Positions 56,508 to 64,000 of a stretch of 64,000 nt of DNA are shown here, piece after piece. Source of the stretch: Dipteris shenzhenensis (Eukaryota; Polypodiophyta; Polypodiopsida; Gleicheniales); the NCBI GenBank assembly GCA_047967505.1, contig CM106540.1. One strand, written 5' to 3'. Numbering within the stretch: the first letter of the stretch is position 1; every line of letters begins with the position of its first letter. Both the position numbers and the translations under genes were made by a program. The notes under the pieces were generated by a model. It made no database searches, had not been told where the DNA came from, and saw nothing but the letters and a program-made list of their open reading frames with translations.

Positions 56508-57202
56508 TGTAAGAAAATAGTACGCAGCGGAAGATAACAACAAAACGCAAGTACACGATGGAAAGCTAGAGAGAATACAAAAAATTCTGATATACCAAAC
56601 TGCTGATACAACTGATGGTTGGTTGTCCACCTGTGCGCTCTACAGACAGAGCTTCGATGGTGATCTAGACAGATGCTGGACGGAGGACTATGAGCGTGAA
56701 GAACTGGTGATCTGATGATAGGGGGTGGCCACTTATATAGTGTAAGTGGTTGACGGTCGGCCCTGTAATAGGCAGTCGGCCTAATAGACAGTCGGCCTGC
56801 AAGACCAGTCGACCCTTTAGAAAACATGCCGGTGGGTAGATGAAGGATCGCGCATAGGTCATACCGTCGGGCTTGGGGTTACCGGTAGCCCCCGGACCTT
56901 GCCGCTGGGGGCTTTGCCCCCAAACCCCCACCGGGGGCCTGCGCCCCCCGGACCCCCTGCTATCGGGGGGGCTATCGCCCCCCCGAACCCCCCCTTTTTG
57001 CAGACGGGTATCTACTCTTGGCTCCTAAGCCGTCTCATAACCATCTGGTCTACTCTAAGACCCCTTCCAGTGTCTAAACTGGGGATCCCTCCCAATATCC
57101 GATACCCATCATGGCTTCTCCTCATATGGGGGCCTTACAACATTGGGTACACAGAATATTGGTGGGTTACATGAGAGGTGGACATTTGAGCTAACTCTAA
57201 CA
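56508..57202 (-). mobile_element. Solo LTR (695 bp) with perfect target duplication
   Basis: On the minus strand it starts TGTTAGAGTTAGCTC at 57202 and ends ...TTTTCTTACA at 56508. It is flanked by GCAGC at 56503-56507 and 57203-57207, a perfect 5-bp target duplication. There is no internal region, so it is a solo LTR left by recombination between two LTRs. A TATA box, CTATATAAG, lies at about 56742-56734 on the minus strand. Three GC hairpins lie in its U3 (56906-56986). It interrupts the gypsy leader of the right-hand element. Confidence 0.93.
56906..56986. repeat. Three consecutive GC hairpins in the solo LTR
   Basis: Stem-loops at 56906-56922 (TGGGGGC, TTT, GCCCCCA), 56931-56951 (CCGGGGGC, CTGC loop, then GCCCCCCGG) and 56963-56986 (TCGGGGGGGC, TATC-type loop, then GCCCCCCCGA). 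Each is a G-run facing a C-run across a 3-4 base loop. The spacers are C-rich. Confidence 0.9.
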
Positions 57203-57207
57203 GCAGC

Positions 57208-58033
57208 TAGGCCACCCATGGCAATAGTACAGGCCCTCCCCTCCATGCCCCTCCTCGCACCCCTCCTCCCCACCCCCTTCACCCCCCCCTCTACCGCTCA
57301 GCCACCTACAACTGCCCCTCCCTCTTTTAAATTAAGTTTAAAAAAACCTAAACTAACCCTAGGTTAGGTTAACTTGGTATAGGTTAGTTAGGTTAGGTTA
57401 TCAATATGTAAGTTTTAGCCTAGGTTAGGCTAATTGAACTCTACATTAGGTTAGATTAACTCCTATTAGTCTAGATTAATTGGGTTAGGTTAGGTTTGAC
57501 TAACTGCCTAGTTAGTGGAACTAGCATAGCTAGTGTCATAGTTAGGTTAGGTAAATGAAACTGCCAATCCATGTAACTGACAGTCAATTAGAGTAATTGG
57601 ATGGTAACTAGCTAGTTAGACTAACCAATACTAGTCCAGCTCCTTCAAATCCTAGGGCCATTCACACCACATTTTTGGCCAAAGGACCCCCCCACCAAAA
57701 AGGGCCACATTTCACGCCACTTTAACCCTTCATATCTCGCCCGTTTTGGCAACCAAAACGAACCCAATTTGAATTGCCATTTCACACAAGAAACACCACA
57801 CTATGGGGAATTTTTCCAAACCATTTTGGCATGCCTAGAACTCGCTAATTTTTGCCCTCGTGTGAGCTCCTTTTCATACTAATTCGCTCATAAATTTTCA
57901 CCATGACCTCCAATTGATGATCCATCTACACTGGCACATTTCCCTACTCATGTAGTATAATCCTAAGTACATTATTAACATACGGTCTCTAATCGGCATT
58001 ATTGGGGTGGACCATCAAAGTCTAGGGCCGGTG
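57208..58033 (+). mobile_element. Gypsy leader, plus strand (right relative)
   Basis: Continues the leader to the right of the solo LTR: C-rich tract (57230-57330), CTAACC-rich part (57340-57640), then a conserved block (57650-58020) homologous in inverted orientation to about 1850-2240, with landmarks ATTATTAACA, GGGAAATGTGCC and GGAGGTCA shared. It stops at a CA run at 58034, where the copia-C 3' LTR begins. The gag expected next is missing. Confidence 0.7.
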
Positions 58034-58053
58034 CACACACACACACACACATG

Positions 58054-58500
58054 CCCGGGGGATTCACAAGAGGAAACTTATGATATCACATGAGTGTACA
58101 ATAGGGGGGTTTTTTTTAATGAGGCATAAGCTTATACATTAGGGGTGGGAGGCCTTTTATTTTTTCCCAATATTGAATTTAAGTTAGGGAGGCCATGCCA
58201 TATTGAAGAGGGGGGGACATAGTATAGGCTACCTTGGATAACTAGTCCAAACAAGTTTGGTTTTGTGTATGGTTTTAAATAGTCATAGGGAAAGTAATCT
58301 AAATTTTCTTATTGTGTGATCTAAATGCTTGAGAAAGAACATAGATTTAAGGAAAGGGGGGACATAATAGAATTTTTGTGGTATCTTATAAGCTTAAATA
58401 GGGGTGTTTTATCATCCTACATGGATCTTAAATAGGGGGTTTTCTTGAAGTTCATGCACGTAGGTGACGTCCCCCTTTCATGAAGAGTGGATCCCCCGGG
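58054..58500. mobile_element. MITE copy 4, long form (447 bp)
   Basis: Terminal repeats CCCGGGGGATTCAC and GTGGATCCCCCGGG, with 8-bp flanking duplications CACACATG at 58046-58053 and 58501-58508. The same site without insertion is preserved in the partner LTR at 61083-61110, so the insertion is directly demonstrated. The inner motifs TATCACATGAGTGTACAA and GTTCATGCACGTAGGTGA resemble those of the other copies. No ORF. Confidence 0.93.
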
Positions 58501-58569
58501 CACACATGTGACTCCTCTAGATACACACATGCACCTTAGGGCAAGCCCTTGATCACATTTATCCCAACA
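58501..58569 (-). mobile_element. Copia-C 3' LTR, 5' end
   Basis: Nearly identical to the start of the 5' LTR (61093-61161): TGTTGGGATAAATGTGATCA, then GGGCTTGCCCTAAGGTGCAT, with about 4 differences in 69 bp. It is preceded on the minus strand by the purine tract. Its continuation beyond the MITE is limited to the CA run at 58034-58053. Confidence 0.9.
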
Positions 58570-58904
58570 TACCCCCCCTCAAGGGTTTGCCTCTTGCTAT
58601 GTCAAGGATACATCTAGTCGCATAGTTTCTCATGCCATCTCATGGTGGTCAAGGAAAAATCTATGGCTAGGATCTCATGCTAGCAAATGTGCCCAAGGGT
58701 CAAGGTTTACAAAAATGGGATAGACCAAACTCATATCACTTGGCCTACATCATACGGTGACCAGAGGTGATTTACAAAAGACAAAACACATAACATTCTT
58801 TTTGGAGTACTACTCCAGGCAGAGAACCTCAAAATTTGACCAAGTGGTGATAAACAAAATTTCAAAGACAAAGTGCTTAAAAGGCATAGTCCTTGTCTTT
58901 TATA

Positions 58905-59090
58905 ACAAAGTTTGATTCTTCATTTGTTGATGGAGTTCTCTCTTCAACCAGATTTGTCATATTTTTCTTCTTCAACCAGATTTGTCATATTTTTCTTCTT
59001 CAACCAGATTTGTTGATGGAGTTCTCTCTTCAACCAGATTTGTTGATGGAGTTCTCTCTTCAACCAGATTTGTCATATTTTTCTTCTTCT
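58905..59090. repeat. 30-bp in-frame repeat near the gag end of copia-C
   Basis: CTTCAACCAGATTTGTTGAT with GGAGTTCTCT (30 bp) recurs three times, mixed with a shorter CTTCAACCAGATTTGTCATA form. On the minus strand, the element's sense, this encodes a ten-residue repeat, NLVEERTPST. The repeat length keeps the frame, although the frame differs from that of gag upstream. Confidence 0.85.
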
Positions 59091-59105
59091 CATTGTAAAA
59101 CTTCT

Positions 59106-59873
59106 CTAAATAATTGTTCTTGCAAGGATTGATAAACTCAAAATTGCATTGCAAGGATTGATTTTATAAGAATCCTTCTCAAGATGATTGTTTTTCCCAC
59201 AATGTTTGCATGCCTTGTACTTGGTCTTTGATGAAAACTTTAATGCAAGTGCTTCTGAGTGCACTTTACCCATTCTTGAAGTGTTCTTTCTTTCCTCCTC
59301 TTGTAAAGCACTAATGATGCCCTCCAGTGTGGGTTGGGGAAGATTCTTCAAAGTACACACAACATAGTCATAGTCTTGAGGCATACTCTTCAAGAGCACA
59401 ACCATAGCACCATCTTTAGTAACTGGAGAGTTGATTAAGGCCAATTGTGTCATAAGAATCCTCAAAGTATTAACATGAGCTGCAACATTGTCTCCATCCA
59501 TCTTAAGCTCAAAGAACTTGATTTTCAAATTCAATTTAGAAGTATCAGAGCTAGCACCAAATCATACATCTAACTTATGCCATGCCTCAAAAGGGGATTC
59601 CAAATCTGAAATGTGATGCACATAATCATCTCCCAAACCTAATGCAATTGTTGCATAAGCTTTCTCTATCCTTTTAGCATCTACAAGTGTAGTTGAAGAA
59701 GACTCACTTGCCTTCCCTTTACCTTTGGTTGTTGTTGATTCACCTTCTTGAGATGTTTGAGTCCCTGACTTGACCAAGTCCCACAAATTATCTTTCATAA
59801 GCACAAACTTTATCTTCATTTTCCAAGTGTGAAAGCCTTGGCCATTGAACTTGTCAATCTTAAAGGTAGCCAT
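59106..59873 (-). pseudogene. Copia-C gag, one in-frame stop
   Basis: Starts at 59873: MATFKIDKFNGQGFHTWKMK, the F.G..F..WK opening of copia Gag, then GLGDDYVHHISDLESPFEAW. An in-frame TGA at 59564-59562 replaces the residue after HKLDV, and the same frame continues to 59106 with FFELKMDGDNVAAHVN, VLLKSMPQDYDYVVCTL and LEGIISALQEEERKN. A zinc knuckle, CKHCGKNNHLEKDS, lacks its final Cys (Ser instead). Apart from the single stop the frame is open for 256 codons. It is clearly paralogous to the 332-aa ORF at 52009-53007. Confidence 0.88.
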
Positions 59874-60784
59874 GAGAGGGTCCTACCTACCTTTATCACA
59901 CAGTGTCTACTCTCTTACAAAATGACTAATCTTGTTGAACAAAGAAATCTCCCTCACCATATAAATGTAGATTGCTAGAGATAAACTCAAAAAAGACTAG
60001 TTGTTTAGCATATGCATACCTAGTTGGATTCTCCCAAAGCTTCTTAGTTGGGGTCTTATTTACCTTGAATTTGTCCTTCTTGTAGTCTTCTTCAAGTGCT
60101 TAGCATTGGAAGAGCATTGAGAGCTTGGCATTTTGACAAGAGATTAGTCCCAACTGAACTTCAAACTGAAATTGCATTCTCTGAACTATAGTTTCACACC
60201 ACTTCATACCTCAAGCATCATCTTAGCATTTACTTTAGCATCAAATTTCAAAAAACTGTAAAAAATGATTACAAGGAAACGAAGTAACTTGGAGGCTTGA
60301 TATCTCACTCCACATAACTTCATATTTGGGGCTTTGTGAGCTAGAATGTATTCCTTATACCAGAGAGTAAGCATAATAGAGGAGGGGCAAAAAAGCGTGC
60401 CACATTAGAGTCACCCAAAGTCGACTGTTCTTTTGCTGAATTTTTTGTAACCACTAGACTATATGGGCCTAGATTGCATCAGTAGCAGCAAAATCTAGGC
60501 ATTGCCTAACTTGTGCTTAAAGGGCAGGTCATCATCTGCTTTGTAGACACGTAATTTTGCTAATTGTTGATGCACACAGTTCAGGTTGGCGGCATGGGCG
60601 ATAGAGACAACTTCATGGAGAATGCTTTGAGCCAGAGGTGCGCCCCAGGGGGTAGAAGCTTCAATTAAGAGGGTTTGGCAAATGGCACAAGGGATAAAGA
60701 GAAAGGGAGAGAGAGTTTAAAAAATGGAGGTGGTGGAGAAGATGATGAGGTGGCACCTTCAAAGTGGATTCTCTAGAACCTATA

Positions 60785-60797
60785 GGCTCTGATACCA
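60785..60797 (-). other. Copia-C primer binding site
   Basis: TGGTATCAGAGCC on the minus strand, two bases after the LTR end (CTTCA-TT-TGGTATC). Standard initiator-Met tRNA type. Confidence 0.92.
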
Positions 60798-60799
60798 AA

Positions 60800-61161
60800 T
60801 GAAGAGGTGAGTGGGATAGAAGAGGTGCATAATGACACAAAGAGAGAGCTCAAGTGAGGCAAAATCAAAGTGTATTGAAATGAAGGAAGAACCTTCATTA
60901 TATAGAGTGGAGAGAAAGGTGTCCTAGATCATAGGCACCTCCCCTACATCAGTGGCAATCAACCCCTACATCATAGGAATTAGCTAAATCAAAGGAACCT
61001 CCCATGTGGGGGCCTTTGCACTTATAGCATCACTTATGTCATGGTCTAGTCACCTCATACCACTAGGTGTGCTTCTACTACACACACACACACACACATG
61101 TGACTCCCCTAGATGCACTCATGCACCTTAGGGCAAGCCCTTGATCACATTTATCCCAACA
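60800..61161 (-). mobile_element. Copia-C 5' LTR (362 bp)
   Basis: TGTTGGGATAAATG at 61161 to ...CACCTCTTCA at 60800, minus strand. It contains a CA microsatellite (about 61080-61098) and, on the sense strand, a CTATATAATG TATA box near 60906-60897. Its intact CACACATGTGACTCCC segment shows the pre-insertion state of MITE copy 4. Gypsy RT sequence starts immediately to the right. Confidence 0.92.
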
Positions 61162-63526
61162 TGTGAATGCTGCCACAAGTAGGGATCACTATCCCCTACC
61201 CTTAATAGAAACAATATTGGAAAAGGTGGCTGGATAAGAGATATACATCTTCTTGGATGGGTTTAGTGGCTATAACCAAGTGCAAATTGCTCCTATAGAC
61301 CTATCAAAAATAGCATTTGCTACAAAATGGGGTAGATTTGCTATAGAGTCATGCTATTTAGCCTTTGTAATGCCGCGGCCACATTCCAGAGAGCCATGTT
61401 CACAACTTTCAACTCATTTCTGAATAAGTTTCTATAGGTGTTCTTAGATGATTTGTGCATCCACTCAAACAAAAAAGACCACTTCAAATGTCTTGAAGCT
61501 GTTCTAATCAAATTGCAGGGAGTATGGCATCTCCCTAAATTCAACAAAATGCCAGTCCAATGTCACCCACGGAGTTCTTTTGGCACACATCGTTTCTCAA
61601 CATGGGATTGCAACTTACATGGACAAAATCAAAATCATCATGGAATTGCCTCCTCCTACAAATTCCAAAGGCATAAAGGTCTTTATGGGACATGCCGATA
61701 TTATTATAGAAGATTTCTCTTGCAGTATGTCATGATAGCTAAACCACTTTACAAATTATTAGTGGAATTCTTATGGAGAAAAGAGTGCAACCAAGCCTTT
61801 GAGGTTTTAAACTGGCACCTAATCACAACACCCATCCTTATATCTCCCAATTGGGATATTGATTTTCATGTTCATACTAATCGATCCAAGTATGCAATTG
61901 GGAGTGTGCTTTGCCAACTTGGTGAACATAAGAAAGACTAACCATTCTACTTTTCCAGTCGACAACTCAATGATGCAGAGATCAACTATACCACCACAAA
62001 AAGAGAAGCCCTAGCCATGGTGTATAGTGTTAATAATTTTTTACACTATCTATTGATAAATGATTTTGTCTTCTACACTGACCATCAAGCATTGCTTTAT
62101 CTTGTGAATCGTCCATGTACAACAGGAAGAATAACCAAATGGCTCCTCTTGCTTCAAGAATTCAACTTCAAAATAGTGGTCCGCATAGGTGCCCAACCCT
62201 ACATTGTGATCACATGTCTTGTGTCAAGTTGGGAGATGAAGCCACTAGACTAGAGGACTTCTTGCCAGATGCCACACTATTTCAGATAGATGATGTTCTA
62301 TATTGGTGTGCAAATATCATTGGGTACTTAATGGCGGAAAGACCACCCCCTAAAATGAAAGCAGTGGATGCCAGAAAACTAATTTTAAAAGCTACACCCC
62401 ATCAGCTCTCATAAGTCCATGAAGGCATTGCAAGTGGACACTTCCAAGGGGCAGCGATAGTAAGAAAAGATCTCCTTGCAAGCTACAGGTGGCCAATACT
62501 TTGGGCAGATGCTTATGAATATGTCAAAAATTATGATGTATGCCAATGGACTACTAAACCACAAGACAAGGAATTCAACCCTCTAACAATAGTCGTTGCA
62601 CAAAAACCATTTGAGAAATGGGGGATTGATTATGTGGGGCCCATCCATCTATAGCAGTAGCAGCTAAGGGAACATGGGCATGCTACATCATTGTGGCCCA
62701 TTGATTACTTTACCAAATGGGTTGAAGCTAAAGCAATCTAAAAGACAGATTCCATAAGCACAACAGCAAGATTCTTATACGAGAATGTGATCACCCAATT
62801 CAGATTCCCCATTAAAATTGTGTCGGATAGAGGCACGTATTTTTTCAATGAGGTTATCCAAGAACTCTTGTCTGGTTTTAAGTAATCCATAGAAAAAGCA
62901 CTCCCTACTACCCCCAAGGGAATGAAGAGGCCAAATCTACCAACAAAATATTATCCTCACCAAGGTAGTAGAACCATAGCGTTATGATTGGGCAAAGAAA
63001 CTAAATGCAGCCTTATGGGTATACTGAACCACACTCAAGGTCAGTATAGGGAATACACATTTTCAATTAGTGTACAGCCTGGAAGCTGTGGTCCCACTAG
63101 AATTTGTAATACCAAGCCTACGGATAGAATTATAGAAATGCACGGGAGATCATGTATCCCTGAAAGAAAGCCTCTATCAATTGCAAAAGCATATAGAGAA
63201 CAGATTAGTCACCTACCATGCCATGACAATAGATAAATGCAGAAGAAAGGCATGGTTTGATAGAAACCTTAAAGCCAAAGACATCAAGGAAGGTGACCTG
63301 GTCTTGCTATACCATGCCAAATTCCACAAGGAAAAACTCAAGTATCTACCTCAAGGACCCTGTCGAGTAAGAAAAATGAATCCCATTGGAGATGTGCTGC
63401 TAGAAACATTGGATGGAGTCCAATTCAACACAACCATAAATGGGAGCCGACTGAAGCGCTACTACATCAACACGCAAGCCATCCTCGACAAAAATAAAGA
63501 TTTGGGAACCCCAAGTCTTCCTTAGT
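61162..63526 (+). pseudogene. Ty3/gypsy pol: RT, RNase H, integrase (plus strand)
   Basis: RT: NAATSRDHYPLP, IFLDGFSGYNQVQIAPID, FATKWG, then the catalytic box as VFLDDLCIHSNKKDHF at about 61437 (FLDD in place of YLDD or YVDD). The RT-RNase H junction at 61750-61930 has FLWRKECNQAFEVL and PILISPNWDIDFHVHT. RNase H continues with REALAMVYSVNNFLHYL and FYTDHQALLYL. Integrase has the zinc region VHEGIASGHFQG near 62417, FEKWGIDYVGPIH at 62610-62650, DYFTKWVEAKAI at 62702-62740, SDRGTYFFNE at 62824-62850 and a Glu in NEEAKSTNK near 62923. The C-terminal region 63181-63525 has FHKEKLKYLPQGPCRVRKM. Frameshifts occur near 61380, 61560, 62210, 62655 and 62960, so it is dead. It belongs to the same family as 165-374. 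Confidence 0.9.
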
Positions 63527-64000
63527 TAGTATTAGATTGTATCACGAGCACTCACTTGCATATGTATGTCTTCGCATAGATAGGTAGCATTAATTGATTT
63601 CAACCTAGCGCTCAAAAGTGATGCCTGGTAGGTCCTAGCTGCCCTATGAAATCCCAACAAAAACAAAAAAATCATATAGTTAGTCCCTACCTTGTTACTT
63701 GCCATTGCTACAAAAGCCATCACTATTATCTACAAGGCTTGACATAACCAACATCCCACCCTTGTAGCTAGCTAATGATCCCATGGCACCAACAAGAAGA
63801 AGTGTTGGAGGATGATAGGGCCTATCTCACATCTAACTTCCCATATCTAACCACTCTCTATGCCAACCTTATAACCTCACTTACCCTTGTTGCTACCCTC
63901 TTAACCTTCCCTGAGCTCCAACCTAACGTTTACTCCCTTCATCGTCTCTGTGCTCATGCCTCTAACCACTTTCAACTAACCCAATAGTCACAAACTTACA
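63527..64000. other. Unassigned interval downstream of gypsy pol
   Basis: No purine tract or LTR start could be fixed. A short plus-strand frame (63775-63987) has no recognised domain. The 3' LTR of the gypsy element may lie beyond the window. Confidence 0.45.

Larger units (their letters stand above)
58034..61161 (-). mobile_element. Copia-C, gag-only LTR retrotransposon
   Basis: A minus-strand element with 5' LTR (61161-60800), primer site TGGTATCAGAGCC (60797-60785), gag (59873-59106), purine tract GAGGGGGGG (58580-58572) and the start of a 3' LTR (from 58569) that carries an inserted MITE. The internal region is only about 2.2 kb and holds gag but no protease, integrase or RT. This is the layout described for terminal-repeat elements with gag only (TR-GAG). 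The alternative is a deletion derivative of a full copia. The 3' LTR breaks off in its CA microsatellite. The element splits the right-hand gypsy. Confidence 0.8.

Noticed and set aside
56151-56630. 159-aa Gly-rich minus-strand ORF and Pro-rich plus-strand ORFs
   Set aside because: Same C-rich leader tract in the right-hand gypsy, continuing into the solo LTR; no signature of a real protein.

Overview
This window looks like intergenic DNA from a large, transposon-rich land-plant nuclear genome, most likely a gymnosperm. The evidence is dense, old and nested Ty1/copia and Ty3/gypsy LTR retrotransposons, a LINE remnant, GC-capped MITEs, long minisatellites and microsatellites, and only one convincing host gene. 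The gymnosperm assignment is an inference; no organelle, bacterial or viral gene cluster is visible. Coordinates come from reading the sequence by eye, so junctions not marked by a repeat end are good to about 10-50 bp.

Layout. 1-4861: minus-strand Ty3/gypsy element in the order 5' LTR (4861-3405), primer-site-like sequence, long C-rich leader, gag, zinc knuckle and RNase H fragment, running off the left edge. 5340-14000: plus-strand gypsy gag region, broken by a 5-kb minus-strand copia element (copia-A, about 7915-12938, 5' LTR kept, 3' LTR lost) and followed by a second copia fragment (copia-B, 13995-15465). 15466-23900: sparse sequence with a LINE remnant (about 18180-18900) and a GC-rich block carrying ACGTG motifs (20340-20640). 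23950-24483: intact minus-strand gene of the plant serine-rich protein family. 25900-33700: direct repeats, a long GT/GA microsatellite, a roughly 250-bp satellite, gene-like ORF remnants and a MITE. 34980-36290: gypsy gag remnant with three ancestral zinc knuckles. 38180-39372: decayed protein of a probable DNA transposon. 39720-41930: minisatellite array with higher-order structure, interrupted by a MITE. 42170-42860: 327-bp tandem duplication that keeps a reading frame. 43560-44210: second copy of the 34980 gag family. 45400-50095: copia-D, almost complete but decayed. 50220-51400: second copy of a dispersed repeat also found at 32480-33540. 52009-53007: uninterrupted 332-aa copia-type gag ORF, the longest in the window. 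55755-63526: plus-strand relative of the left-edge gypsy, containing a solo LTR with perfect 5-bp target duplication (56508-57202) and a gag-only copia-like element (copia-C, 58034-61161) whose 3' LTR received a MITE (58054-58500).

How it fits together. Almost everything is parasitic DNA in successive layers: gypsy elements first, then copia elements and a solo LTR inside them, then MITEs inside those. Apart from the serine-rich gene and perhaps the 332-aa gag ORF, no coding region looks functional. The best candidates for something new are a MITE family with CTCGGGGG ends and 8-bp target duplications (three clear copies and one probable), a gag-only copia-type element with a paralogous intact gag, a recurrent one-residue-short Gag zinc knuckle (CX2CX3HX4C), a solo LTR carrying three consecutive GC hairpins, and a gypsy leader that carries its own TATA box and an ATG fused to a splice donor.
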